Below are positions 47,150-59,280 of a stretch of DNA of 64,000 bases, in pieces (the first letter of the stretch is position 1; the number at the start of each line of letters is the position of its first letter). The position numbers and the translations under genes are program-made. The DNA is taken from the NCBI GenBank assembly GCA_002633025.1, contig NMRB01000081.1, positions 588,415 through 652,414 on the forward strand, in the 5' to 3' direction. Source of the stretch: Notospermus geniculatus (taxonomy: Eukaryota > Nemertea > Pilidiophora > Heteronemertea > Lineidae). The notes beneath the pieces were generated by a model, which was not told where the DNA came from, did not search any database, and saw only the letters and a program-made list of their open reading frames with translations.

Positions 47150-50100
47150 GAGGGACTCAAAACACCACAGCGTAAAGAAGTAACGGACCCTGACATTTGA
47201 ACTTGAATAATCAATGACTTGGTAGCGAGGGATCGGTTCGTCAATCATTCGGAAGACTAGATACAAACTGACCATCAACTACTGGTTTTCTTGGGTAACG
47301 TCACAGATGACACTATGGCGGTCGTCTCAGCAACAGGTCTGACATCATGGTCTTCAGATAGGGAAGAGGGAGAAAGAGAAAGAGAACGGAGGCAGGTGCT
47401 GTCAGCGCAGGGCGATCAGGCTTGTATTGAATCCTGGGACAAAGACCGCATCGGGCAGGATCCAGAAGGACCAGGCTAAGTACCCATGTCGTCGATTGAC
47501 TTGTTTTCCAATTGTCCGAGGCATATACAATTTTTTCTCAGGTTTTCATGGCTAGAGGGTATCATTTCTTGAAGTGGCTGCCGATTGTTTGAGTTCATAA
47601 TGCGTGGCTTTGTCCCCCTCTGTGCTGAGGGTGTCTTCAATAGGTCGCGCTAAATGGCGTCCGGTGTAGCCGGGATTGTGCACGGGTGGAGCGCTGATGC
47701 CACATCTTCTCTGGAGCCAGGGATTGGGAAGCAGCTTCCTGGATTCTTTGCCTAAAATGGCTTACCAGAGCATGGTTTAGGGGTGGGGATGGAAATGGAA
47801 TGCAAAAAACTACAAAAATGGAATCATTCTTCCTGTGTGTGCGGTATCTAGTAGACCAGTGAATCGTCCTAATAAAGAATATGGGTTCGTACAATACAAG
47901 TGATTTGACGAAATGTGTCGAGAAGTGAACGTCAGTTCCAAGATTCATTAAAGACAGCCGCATCTCTACCAAGAATACTTTCGAAACATTTCAGGATTGT
48001 TGCCACGCGGGGCTGTTGTTGCTCGCCCAGGAATGCCTCGTTTTGTTACTTTGAAGCATAACGTAAATCTCGGAACGCGAAAACAGAATCCAAGATAGGC
48101 CTAGGCCCAAACGGTTTACCCAAAAGTGAAGTTTACCAGCTACAAATTCGACAACTTTATTAGGTCAATCTGCCCACGGAAGTTCAAATAGATCCCTTTC
48201 GAAAGTCAGCTTTGGGTAATGCACAGCTCCCTGCGCATTTGCCTGTACATTGCTCGGTTTGTTATTACCCGGAACTGCATGACTTTCGAAAGAGGTCTAT
48301 GATGTCTTAAGTGGAGGGTAAGGGGATAAACGGCAAAACGTGCACCCTTCGATAGTTTAGCCAGGTGGCGATTTTGACGCTTCAAAACACAATTTTCGTC
48401 GAAAGCAAATATTGTAAAATGCCATTAGAAAGGTCTCCATGGGTTGGAAATAATGACGTATAAATATTTTGAGACTGCATCTGCTTGAGAATGGAGCTGG
48501 TGAACTAACCTCTTTTACGGCAGCCGTCATTTCACACTCGGCGGGGCCCGCATACCGCATCAACAACAAATAACAACGCCTTATAACTTTGTCTGTTTTG
48601 GCCGATTCTCTTTTCGTATTTGGACGCAATTTTGTTTTAATTCCTCGGCCTTAAATGTGGCATAAAATGATTTGACGCCTTTTTGCTCTAGACGTCTTAT
48701 CAACAAGAATGCTGGAGGGAAAATATCCGTAGGCAGAATGCCGAACAGAGTAAAGGTTCGTAAGTCGTGGTGTAATGAAGACGTAATGGTGTCAACAGAA
48801 ATGAAAGGTTGGTTACTGTCTTGCAAAATTTCCATATTTTCATATTTTGCACAAAAAAATATGAATACGGAAATGTCCACTACCTGATTCCTGACTCTCG
48901 CTCTACACAGGTTTTGCGCCGTTTGCACGAAACAAAAATGCAACAAATGTATTTTCGATTTTAAAACTGGCGTATGCGTCACTGTGACGGGAAAACAATT
49001 TTCTCTACAGCTTGTGGTGGCTGATAACACATGTACAAGAATACACTGGATCTCAGTGCTAAATGTGTAAAATATGCTGTTCACGTCTTTTCAATGGTAT
49101 GACGACAATACGTACCGTACATGTACACATGTACGTACATGTACGTTTGCTGTCAATATCTCCGAGTCGAAGTGTCTAAAAAATCATGTGTGGCCTAACT
49201 ATGTTTTGACGCCACAAGAGCTGGCTAAGATTCCTGGCCGACTGGATGATAATGCTTGGTTAAGTTAGAAAAAGTAAAACTCATCGGCCAAAGCTAAATA
49301 TCTTAGTCCAGTATCAACAGCTAGCGGGTGTTAGGAAGAGAGGAGCTAGGGTCAACACAGCCAGTTAAGCCCCTGGTAAAATACACTAGCAATTTAGTCA
49401 CACATCACAAAGTTTGAATGATTGGGCGATTTGTGTCGCTAGTATCTTTTAACGAACATTGAAACGCATTTTCCTCAGATGAATGGGTTAAGAAAACTGC
49501 CCAAAGACATGGTGTAAAAGTTGTAACAAAATTAACTTGAACTTTACATTGTGGATTATGGCTTGGGCCGTCGTGTTAAGTGGCGGAAAGAAATTGCGTG
49601 GATGGCGTATGCGGCTGGGTTCGTACACCAGCAGCGAAGAATGGGTCTTTTCGACAACCATCAGCGTTGGACTAAATTCACATTATTTTTTTTTCATAAC
49701 CGATGCAAAAGGTTAGTCAAAACGTCAATCATGACGGAAAATATTCGAGGAAACTGTTTTCACAACGAACTTCGAACGAACTCGCCCAAATTGAAGTATA
49801 CATTTTGCCATTGATTTACGAGAGCGATCTACAGTAGTTCTGCGTAGGTGAAAAAGGCATTTCCATCTAGGTTTCTGATCTCGAAGTCAGTCAAAACATC
49901 CACTCGGTAAGATCTACTAACGAATGAGAAGAAAGTTCCACCGGGCAACTGACTGCAAAACGGCTTGTCGTTCTCTGGCCCCTAGGCCCTGATCGGCTCA
50001 ATGCATCACAACCCCAAGGCCCAGTTCAGGACACTGAATGTACGCTCAATTTCCACAGATTATTCAGCTACATGGATTTAATGTTTTGATCCGCTGTTTT

Positions 50101-51630
50101 GGCCCTTTGGCTGTCTTCCCCCTTCTGGACGGATGAGTCCATTAACCCCCTTTTACACCGCGGGCAGCGATTTTGCACAATACATGTAAGTTAAACATTT
50201 GTTGTCTTAAAAGTACCAATCTGCGCAGAACCATTTTATCATAAATGCCCGGAATCAATTTTGAAAAGAACAAGTTTTCATACTTCGTTATTTTTCGTTC
50301 CTAAATCAGCTAAATGTTGTCTCGGCTTGTTGAGCAAGGCTATCGGGTAGTATGATGAGTGCTGCCACGCCGTGACAAATGCCTGAACTGCATTCCTTGT
50401 TTGAATGCGGTGCTCAAACCGCGATGATATTAAAGCTTTGTTTTGGTTTACTAGATAATGACCCGGTACTGCAACATCGGTAAATCGATTATAAAGCTAT
50501 GTTTGTATCATAATGCAGATGAAATTTTACATTCAGATGTATGAGAGAGTCAAACTGTAAGTGTTGGATTTTCATCAAACAGCTTAATTTTTTTATTTCA
50601 TCATACATTCAATGAAAAAATAGTTGAGAATTTAGGATGATTCAAGTGTACAAGGGCTTTCTCATTTGTTAATCGCCCAGTTTCCATTTTTTTTTCTTTT
50701 TAAATGTTGCAATATCTTTGGACAGTCGTATTATTTATGCCAGTATTGGTACATTTTGGTCGGGGATTTGGTGCGGCAGGCCCTAGGCCCTATTCTTGGT
50801 GGAAGGACTTTTATACATTATGGAATAAATGAGTATACATGTTTACAAAATCATGTCGTACCAGTGTTTTATAAATATATGAAAACCTCAAAGGACAAAC
50901 TTTGTGAATGGCTGTTTGAAGAACAGAAAAATAGCGTTCAAATCCGAAATAGCTGACTTCCAGATGATACCTTATCAGAAGAACTCAAATACACGTACGT
51001 ACATACTTGCAAAGGATCAAAAACTTCAACTTGAGTGGTCAAGGGAAAGTTTTCAAGAGCCAAACCCGAGGCAATCCATTGTTCGAACGCACATCATTGT
51101 TGCCAGACCGATAATGCCCTATCAGAGACGAAATGTTCTGGAAAAGATATGGGAAGAACTTCGTGGCCAAAGAGTTTAAAAGTGGAAAGAGTAGATGCAA
51201 ACGCCAACAGGCATCACACGTCGATTGTTACGCCAACTTCCAGAGCGGACACTTGAAATTTTTTTGTCGCTGATGCTTTGTGTTGGGAAAATTCACACCA
51301 TTTTTTTACACTTGGCATGACTTGTTGGAGATGCCTCATTTTCAACGGATGTGTCCGCGAAACTTGCTTCGGGAACAAGTTGGTTCCGCAATGAAGCCAG
51401 GACGTCAAAGTGACGATACGAAGATTTTTAATGAAATGCCACATTCAGTTCATGACCGTCTGATTTTCCCGGACTTTACTCGGCAAAGGGCCATTCAATT
51501 TTGAGTACACATCCTGTAACTGATGCCAAGAGGCGAAGACACCTGCGCCATCTGTCCTTTTCTTGTGGAGCTAAATTTGGTGCACTTTTCGACGACTTGG
51601 TGCATCTGGCCCATAACGATCGGTTTCGTT
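47150..51630. other. Long unassigned stretch
   Basis: No gene supported with confidence. The longest frame (48581-49084, minus strand, 167 codons) begins in low-complexity codons. A second, plus-strand frame covers part of the same DNA (48672-48887), so neither can be called. Two frames at 50666-51179 overlap and are unrecognised. A cluster of TACATGTA and ACGTAC motifs lies at 49118-49146. Confidence 0.35.
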
Positions 51631-51632
51631 TA

Positions 51633-51931
51633 AAGGCGCTCTAGTTCGAATTGTAAACATTACGGTGTGCCACCTATTGTCAACTTCTGGTACTAACAAA
51701 TCGGATAAAATCGAATTAAATCTCGCCTTTCACAACTTTTTGTTTGTTTTTGAGCGTAAAGTCATAAATATATTTCAGTTACAAGAATAGTTATCAAGAT
51801 AGATATAAAAATAGATAACATTAATGTTTTGGTGTACACGGTGCTGCCACCTGTCCGCAGGAAAATAACTATTATAATCAACCATGTAAATAAACAAACC
51901 GTAATGTTTTCAATTCGAACTAGAGCGCCTT
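51633..51931. mobile_element. TIR element with TA flanks, AAGGCGCT family
   Basis: The ends AAGGCGCTCTAGTTCGAATT and their complement extend for about 35 bases, through GTAAACATTACGG. TA lies at 51631-51632 and 51932-51933. 299 bases, no transposase. Confidence 0.8.
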
Positions 51932-51933
51932 TA

Positions 51934-52317
51934 GGTTAACGAGGGCCATCGTTACTCCATGCTTCTTTCTCTTACACCAAGAGCACAGAAAAAAACAGGC
52001 GCTTGGGTCCTGCTTACTTTGAGATACAAATGTAAAAGGACCGAAAGTTCAATGTCTTTGTTTTATTTCGCGTATCGAAGGTTCACTGAGATTTGCAACT
52101 GTTCGATTATTGCCACTATTGTGATTTTCTTACAAATGTAAAACAGATGAAATTGTTTACTCAAAAGTAATTCACAATACAAATACATGTAGGAATAAGC
52201 CTAGTATATTACTTCAGCGTTTGATAAGGTCAAGGATTTGGTCAGTAGGCCTTTCATCCCGGGTCATAGCATTATAATTTGGCCTAAAACTCATTTTCTT
52301 AAAAGTGTAAAACAAAG
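51934..52317. other. Unassigned DNA
   Basis: Short AT-rich stretch with one TACATGTA. Nothing else seen. Confidence 0.4.
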
Positions 52318-52576
52318 GGAGTAAGAAATAAAAGTGGAAAATAAGAAGTTGGAAATTTTGGAATTTTGCGCGAATTTTTCAATTTCTCAAGTTGGGACAA
52401 CATTTTTTCCCATTTTTGAGAAATTTTCTTAAAATGACATGACATTTTGTCTGATTTTTCGGGCGGTATTTCTCAAAATGGGAAAAAAATTCTCCCAATT
52501 TGAAAAGTTGAAAAATTCGCGCAAAATGCCAAAATTTCCCACTTCTTATTTTCACTTTTATTTCTTCGTTTTACTC
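52318..52576. mobile_element. Hairpin MITE, GTGGAAAATAAGAAG family, copy 3
   Basis: Complete member starting GGAGTAAGAAATAAAAGTGG, with the same conserved centre as the copies at 5038 and 21126. Confidence 0.8.
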
Positions 52577-53825
52577 ACAAGTGATTCAAAACTCAAACAG
52601 GGCTATAACTTCAGTGTTTGACAACGTCAAGGAATTGGTGCGGGAGGCCTTGCTAGGCCTAAATACAATGTACATGTACATCGTGAGAAGACAACTGTGA
52701 GAAAGCTTTCGATGAAGGCGTCCATTATTTTAATTTCTGAGGCGGTTACCGTCAGAAAACTTTCTGTAATCCTTGTTTTCGGCAGTTTTCATAAAAACGT
52801 TGATCATGGGCCGCCTAGTTGCAAAGGAAACCGAAAAGCGGATTAGGCCTACCTAAATTCGTAAACATGTTTTTCAGAGGGAGGGCATTGCCTTCCTAAG
52901 GTGAATATTCATAGCGCCATCGGCACCGTCCTCGTTCATGTTGTGATGAAATCAACTGATGAGGTAATGGCAGGGGACTCCTTAAGGCCGCTGATGGCAC
53001 TACCATTGTTTCATCCCGGGTCATAGCATTAGCTAATTGCGCTTACGTAAATCATGTCACAGCCTATTGAAAATTGCGCATTCACATCTTTGTTTTCTAC
53101 CCAAGTCCTCGGGCTGTAAAAGTTTTGAAATATAACTTTCGAGTTTGTGCACTTCTTACTCGCTCCGTCCTACATATACTCTTTCATCCTCTGGCAAAAG
53201 GTTCATTTATAAAAGATGTGCAGTTTCGTCGCCTTTGCAAATGTCTATCTACCAACACCAATTATGACCTCGGGTAATATTTATACAAGTTTGAGCACAA
53301 TGGAATAAGATAGCTGAATTACATAAGATGATAATGCGTCGTTTTGTATGGGAGTGAACAACAGTGGGCAGACTCCGGGCGAAACAATTCGGGTTAGTTG
53401 CTTCATGTTTTTGATACACCCAAAGGAATCATCGCATTATACCCTAATGAGATTTATTCAGACAGAAACCCCTCTGACTTGTGAATATTCTGTAGAATGT
53501 GCGGTTTCTCCCTTATAAGCGTGGCACAATACAAATACCGTATTTGTTAATATTCCTGTTAGTCCCCGCAGGTTGTCATCTCAGGAATTGAGATTGTTTA
53601 TCGTGTGTCGCGGGCAACATGATTGTTTATTCCCCCAAATCTTAAGGGAATAGTAATATTACGATGGAATTGGACCGCAGGGAGTTCAGACTGCAACGAG
53701 GACCCCCGATGTACGTCCCTTTTCCTTATCAACACTAACAGAGAAAGGATGATCGAACTGAACTAGACTTACCCCTGATATTTGACAAATGTTGATATGT
53801 TAGGACCCCTTGATTAAGACATAAT

Positions 53826-53948
53826 GGGCCGTATTCAAAAAGGGTTTTTAAGACTTCGGCGCGTGTAACTTCGTCAAATGCGTCTTAGACGCGTCAAACG
53901 CGCTCTAATTCTTAATCGCGCGATCATCACCCTTTTTTGAATACGGCC
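53826..53948. mobile_element. Small TIR element, GGGCCGTATTCAAAA ends
   Basis: GGGCCGTATTCAAAAAGGG at the left is matched by CCCTTTTTTGAATACGGCC at the right. About 123 bases, with GACGCGTC-like motifs inside. Target duplication not clear. Confidence 0.65.
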
Positions 53949-54130
53949 AAATAAGTTTTTGGGGAACGTGTCTCGAAAATGACGCCCCGTTTACCTACTC
54001 TGGTATATCCACCTAATTCAATTGCTCCATAAAATTTATAGACAAAAGAGAGAAAAGTAACATGAGGCTTGACTTGCAAGAAATTACGCGAAAATACTGC
54101 AAAGGTTTGATACTAAATGGGTACTGAACT

Positions 54131-54154
54131 GCGCTAGGCCTATAGGCCTAGCGC
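54131..54154. repeat. Perfect 24-base palindrome of two TAGGCCTA octamers
   Basis: GCGC, then TAGGCCTA twice in direct succession, then GCGC. This is what two successive TA-centred insertions would give. Confidence 0.9.
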
Positions 54155-54991
54155 ATCAACAAGTTGGTGAGGTAAAATTATCAACATTTTGGAAAAATAA
54201 CCAGGAAAATAGATTACATACGTTGTTCATGAATTTTTTAAAAACTTGTAGGAAATATCGCACATGTTGGGAAATCCACTTTCTTCCTCTACGTTAGTCA
54301 GAGCTGATGAGCTAACAATTCTTTCGATACATATGTACATAGTTTTTGGTCTACTTAGGCCAGCTTCAAACAAAAACCCCCACCTTCAATGATAACATGT
54401 ACTTTCTTGATATCAAGTCACCAGTAATGCAAGGTTCACCCCAGAAAGTCCCACCGGCAAAAAGTCTTTGGATGAAATGCGATTTTTTTCGGCGCAGCTT
54501 AACTTGGCATAACGTAGATAATGCAATCAATGGATATCATTCGTAGACAAAGTGTAACTCATGAGTACAACTCACTTCCTGTCCATTTTTCTGAAGCGGA
54601 AACCGTCAGGATATGCGAGGAAAGGTTCTCAAGCCGTGAGAGGTATATACTATCAACCATATTGTTGAGTATTTTTCTTTGATTCTTTTTGTATCATTTC
54701 CTACGGGGTAGTCTCATTCATCCACAAATCAAAATGGGATTCTTTTTTATCCACTCCAAAACCCTTCGCCTCGTGCGAGAGAAGGAAAGGGATTCACAAA
54801 TGTCGATTGACGGTGAACAGACTAAATGGCGACTGATATCACGCTGATTGTTCCTGGAGTACGTTATTCAAAAATGTTCAGAGACAATAAGGTTGCCAGC
54901 AAGAACACATAATAAATTGGTACATTTGATAATTGAGGACGAGAGCATATAAACTCAGTTAGAAATAAGAACGCTAAAGTTTGTTGAGAAA

Positions 54992-55288
54992 ATGACAACG
55001 TCAGTAAATTCCTACATGAAACTGTGCGCAAATTTAATTAGGAGAGGGGGCAGAAGTATTGTACGGAAAAACCTAAACAAAATCTGTCCGAAGTACGATA
55101 TTGACAAGTATTTGATCGAAACAGACACCGTTAGCAATAGGGTCGTTGAGACGGGGGTACATGTTGAGGACGGCCGGGTGGCCGCCCAGATTAGGGAGCT
55201 GATCAGAATGAGGGACAGCCAATGGAATCACCTAACACAAGAAGAAATATGTGAAATTATTCATGTACTGTGCACAGAGGAGATGTAA
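54992..55288 (+). CDS. Hypothetical 98-residue protein or first exon
   Basis: An ATG-started frame of 98 codons with A at -3 and a TATA-like CATATAAA 45 bases upstream. The protein is soluble and charged. It has a basic N-terminal half (RRGGRSIVRKNL) and a helical-looking C-terminal half ending RDSQWNHLTQEEICEIIHVLCTEEM. Composition and the absence of low complexity make it the best coding candidate on the plus strand. I do not recognise the family; an all-helical interaction module would fit the pattern but is inference. GATGTAAAA over the stop codon could serve as a splice donor, so it may be a first exon of a longer gene. It may also be a decayed exon. Confidence 0.35.
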   Translation: MTTSVNSYMKLCANLIRRGGRSIVRKNLNKICPKYDIDKYLIETDTVSNRVVETGVHVEDGRVAAQIRELIRMRDSQWNHLTQEEICEIIHVLCTEEM

Positions 55289-56769
55289 AAATTAGTCAAT
55301 TGCACCCTACACCACTGTTATCATGCACACACTGATTGCATGAATGTCAACCCCTCATACCGTCCAAACGCCCGTCGTGTAATCACAGGACGTTTGGTTT
55401 CTATTCTAAATTCATAGACGACGCCAGCCGTAGTATAGCCTCATGTTGATGCGGAGATGATGAGACGCGCAACAGATTTCCTAAAGATTGTCGTATCCAC
55501 CGAACAAAAGTTGCGAGGACGATCCTGGACAGGGACACAATATTCTTTCACCACTGACAGAAGTTGAGATCGGTGAAAACTCAGCAGAGCTTTCGGAGAA
55601 CACCCGTACTCCATCTCCAACAACGTATGCTTGACTCCATCGGGTCCAAGCCATAGGAGTGATATAACTGATATTATCAAGATCACTGACATTGCGTTAT
55701 TATCGTCCAAATTGGAACTGGTGTCACCGAATTCTTTGGGAGCGATAGTCAGACATATTGGCACATCATGTTATCGCACCTCAATCCAACATTATTTCAC
55801 TGAAGGACGCCCAAAGCAAGAACTGACATCTCCAACCTCGTTACACTATATCGCCGTGAGAAACCCTTGGGACGGCATGAAAACGTTACTCTCCATAATT
55901 AAAATCTCATTTCAAGTAATCAACATTACCGGAATTGAATCAAATAACATCACGTTGGGATCAGGAATCAAAAACTACGTTCGAAGCGCTTCCATAAAAA
56001 TGTTTCGGCCTATCAGCGAGTCACGTTATAAGTCAAACAAAACTGCAACTACATGTAGTTGTAACTTAAGACTACTAATTGTCAACTGATTTTTAATTTA
56101 CGACAAATCACATTCCGACAAATGTCGAGATGAGATTAAAGTTCCAACAATGATTTGGCCTCAAGAACATTTAGAATTTTACGAATTTTAAATATGGACT
56201 GCATGCAAGGTATGTCAAGTTTCAAAACATTTGGAGAATATGGATCTCTGCAAACTTTCTTCCCAAACAAACGTCCCAAGACAATGACATTTTCAGAGCA
56301 CATTATTTTGATACATACTAAGTATCATCCAATACATTGTACAAGGGTACATGTATTCGTAGGCAACTTTTCAGAACTGGTCCATTCAAAAATAACCGAA
56401 ACCATGCAGACAACCCTCGAAGCCAAGCTATTGCCAATTATAAATATGAAGAAATCCTTCAGATTGAAAACAAATATTATTGCCGGCAAGTGTTTTTTAT
56501 ACCTGCTTGGATATTTTATCAGTCAAACTATACCTATCATTGGATGGTATGAATCAAGTCCAGGAAATACTGTAGTTTTTCACAGGGCCCTCGAATGCAT
56601 TTGTACAGCAAAGAGGAAGTGAAAGTACTTAGGCCTCCTTGTTTTTTACTAGCCATTATCTTGTGTAAATGACTGGACCCGCCTTTTATCACCTTGATAC
56701 GCACAGGACACGGCATAAACGAGCCGAATTCTTCTATTAATATTTTGAGACTGGCAAAGGAAAGAATAC
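55289..56769 (+). other. Possible further exons, unrecognised frames
   Basis: Three plus-strand stretches look mildly protein-like. One is 55517-55630 (an acidic and Ser/Thr-rich frame containing EVEIGENSAELSENTRTPSP), another 55631-56089 (152 codons), and another 56155-56622 (155 codons, starting with TTG not ATG). None matches a family I know, and no clear splice signals join them. They follow the 98-residue frame on the same strand, so they could belong to one gene or be chance. Confidence 0.2.
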
Positions 56770-57610
56770 ATGATACCACTACGTGCTACCATTACCCTAC
56801 GGCAGGCAAAGGACGGACATCAGAATAAGTCCAAAGCAGGCAATGGACGGGGATTGTATAAGGGCCTAATTTACGTTTATTTCAGGATGGGCAAGACAGG
56901 TCTCTAAATGACACTACATGTACCTAAAAACCATTGGCACTTGATATCATTTTCTTACGACAGGCCAGGCACGGCATACATGTATCATGTGTCTACATGT
57001 AAATGGGCCTAATTACCTATATCCCATTACCTTCGATAGGCAAGGGCAGGATTATCTGAATGGGCCTAATTATATGCACCTCATACACATGTGATATTTT
57101 GTGCTAATTACCTGGCACGTGATACCATTTTCGTACGACAGGCAAAGCACGCACGACATCTGAATGGGCCTAATTAGGTTACCTTTATCATCCTCAATAC
57201 GATACTAGGCAAGGACAGGATATTTCGGTGAGCCTAATTTCATGCAATGTACCTCATACATGATACCATTTTCGTACGACAGGCAAAGCACGCTCGAGAT
57301 AATCTAAATGGGCCAAATTACCAAGAGACCATTACCTTCCGATAGGCAAGAAAAAGATGTCCTGACTGGGCCTAATTACATGTACATGTACGTCATACAT
57401 GTTACCACATTCTTGCTAATATCTGGCACGTGGTATTATTGCACGACAGTCAAAGCAGGGCATGCACATCTAAGTGGGCCATATGCCATTATCTTTTGAT
57501 TGGCACGGATAGGCTATCAGAATGAGGCCCATCACATGCAACTCACACATGATACCATTACGTACGACAGGCAAAGCACGATCGACATTCTAAATGGGCC
57601 TATTTTACCG
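56770..57610. repeat. Degenerate minisatellite around TACGACAGGCAAAGCACG and GGGCCTAATTA
   Basis: Roughly eight imperfect units of about 60-130 bases combine CATGATACCATT, TACGACAGGCAAAGCACG, ATCTGAATGGGCCTAATTAC and a run of TACATGTA-like bases. Unit length varies because the ACATGT-rich part expands and contracts. Confidence 0.75.
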
Positions 57611-58548
57611 TTTGATAGTTATGGACCCTACGATTTCACCATACGGAATCCCAATTATAATTTACGTTTACTCGCATGGGCCTATCATGCCTATGGGAAC
57701 TGCAGGAATTTCAGCTACATTCTACATCGAAGTTTGAGCAGATGCAATTGGTAACTGGCTAAGAAAATACGATAGAGAACTAATATAAATTCAACAATGA
57801 GTGAGAAATAAATATAAAAGCGTATTGCCCGAGAAATACGCCAGATCGAAGAGTGTATTGTGGAAATAACGAATTGCTCTGATTTTTTAAAAAACTTCAA
57901 TAGTACCGATAATCGGTTTGTGTGCTCAAAGAACAAAGGGCCTAAGAAATGATATCATGATATAGTCTAATAAAATCACGGCTTACCTCAATATCAAGTG
58001 CGGTAAACATATTCCACGTTAGAAGCTGATGTTATGATGTATGATGCTCCCTGGTGTGAGCGCAGTTACTGTTTAGGGAAGACACGGCACGATGGGTTGT
58101 TTGTCAACGAGAAGGGCTAACGGCCAAGTGTGAAGTTAGCTCTCGTTTCACTTGCCAAAGGATAATGGTGACATAACTATTTTTGTAATATGTTGATTGG
58201 GGAAGATTTTTCAAGAGGCTGGTTTTATTGGGGAAATATTACAGTACATTGTATGTCAAGATTTTTTTTAATGGATTTTTCGGCAACGGTAATGGTTTGT
58301 ACCTTTAGCAAAAGACAACCTGTTTGAGAGCGCCGACCACCTCAAACCAATGCTGTTTAGATTGAATGGTGTTTGGTGAATGCTTTGTTGTGCAATAAAC
58401 TGAATTTCATCTGCCTCTGCGAATGCTACACGTGATGGAGGTACAGATGAAAGGTTCGAACCCTAGACGCAAAGTGACATATAGGATGCCTTGATTCGCA
58501 ATGTAAGTTGACATCCAAGCAAGACGGTAACTCATCAGAGAACGGGGA
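57611..58548. other. Unassigned DNA
   Basis: No gene or repeat recognised. Confidence 0.4.
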
Positions 58549-58746
58549 TCACGCCTCAGAAGTGAATGAAGGTGGACCGCTCCTCAAGGAATTGAAAAAG
58601 ACCATGACCAAAAGAACAACAACTATAGCCAAACAAGTGACTGAGCTGTAGAACAAACCTCCCGTGAACAAAATATCGATCTTAATCTCAGTAATTCTTC
58701 CTTCGTTTTCGCCTTGATCAGCCATATCTTTTACATTATCGATCAT
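58549..58746 (-). CDS. Hypothetical small single-pass membrane protein or exon
   Basis: The minus-strand frame encodes 65 residues from the first ATG, or 58 from a second in-frame ATG that starts MADQGENEGR. An acidic N-terminus is followed by a clear hydrophobic segment of about 20 residues (VTCLAIVVVLLVMVFFNSL), then a short Ser/Pro-rich tail (RSGPPSFTSEA). This fits a single-pass membrane protein, but I cannot name a family. The DNA around the second ATG is the same sequence that is repeated eight times upstream at 58690-59280, so the array seems to have grown from the start of this frame. It may be a complete small protein, the first exon of a larger one, or a relic. Confidence 0.4.
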   Translation of the reverse strand: MIDNVKDMADQGENEGRITEIKIDILFTGGLFYSSVTCLAIVVVLLVMVFFNSLRSGPPSFTSEA

Positions 58747-59280
58747 GGTCTTATTAAGTACATGTAATTCTTCCTTCGTTTTCGTCTTGATTAGCCATTT
58801 TGATCGTCGTTTAGAATATCGATCATGATCTTAGAAATTTTTTCTTCGTTTTCGTCTTCAACAACAGCCATTTTGATCTTCGATTAGAATATCGATCATG
58901 ATCTAATTTATTTTTCCTTCGTTTTCGTCTTGATCAGCCATTTTTTATCCTCGTTTAATAGAATATCGATCGTGATTTTATTCTTCCTTCGTTTTCATCT
59001 TGATCAGCCACTTTGATCTTCGTTTAGAATATCGATCATGATGTTACTTATTCTTCCTTCGTTTTCGTCTTGCTCAGCCATTTTTATCTTCGTTTAGAAT
59101 ATCGATCATGATCTAATTTTAATATTTTTCCTTCGTTTTCATATTGATCAGCCACTTTGATCTTCGTTTATAATATCGATCATGATCTTACTTAATTCTT
59201 CCTTCGTTTTCGTCTTGATCAGCCATTTTGATATTCGTTTAGAATATCGATCATGATCTAAGTTATTTTTCCTTCGTTCC
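58690..59280 (-). repeat. Tandem array of eight start-region units, period about 71 bases
   Basis: On the minus strand each unit reads ATGGCTGATCAAGACGAAAA, CGAAGGAAGAAT, then ATCATGATCGATATTCTAAA and CGAAGATCAAA, and then the next unit. Eight full units and a partial ninth are present. Six of eight keep the ATG; two have GTG. The unit matches the beginning of the membrane-protein frame at 58549. It contains the ATCGATCATGAT palindromic motif. One unit boundary carries a TACATGTA (about 58758) where the others have TTA or TAA. Confidence 0.85.

Larger units (their letters stand above)
52577..54991. other. Unassigned DNA with two palindromic features
   Basis: No gene supported. Contains the small TIR element at 53826-53948 and the perfect palindrome at 54131-54154, listed separately. 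Confidence 0.35.

Noticed and set aside
48581-49084. 167-codon minus-strand frame as a gene
   Set aside because: Its first half is low in coding character, a plus-strand frame overlaps it, and no family is recognisable.
58690-59280. CRISPR-like array
   Set aside because: Units are contiguous degenerate copies without unique spacers, and the genome is eukaryotic.
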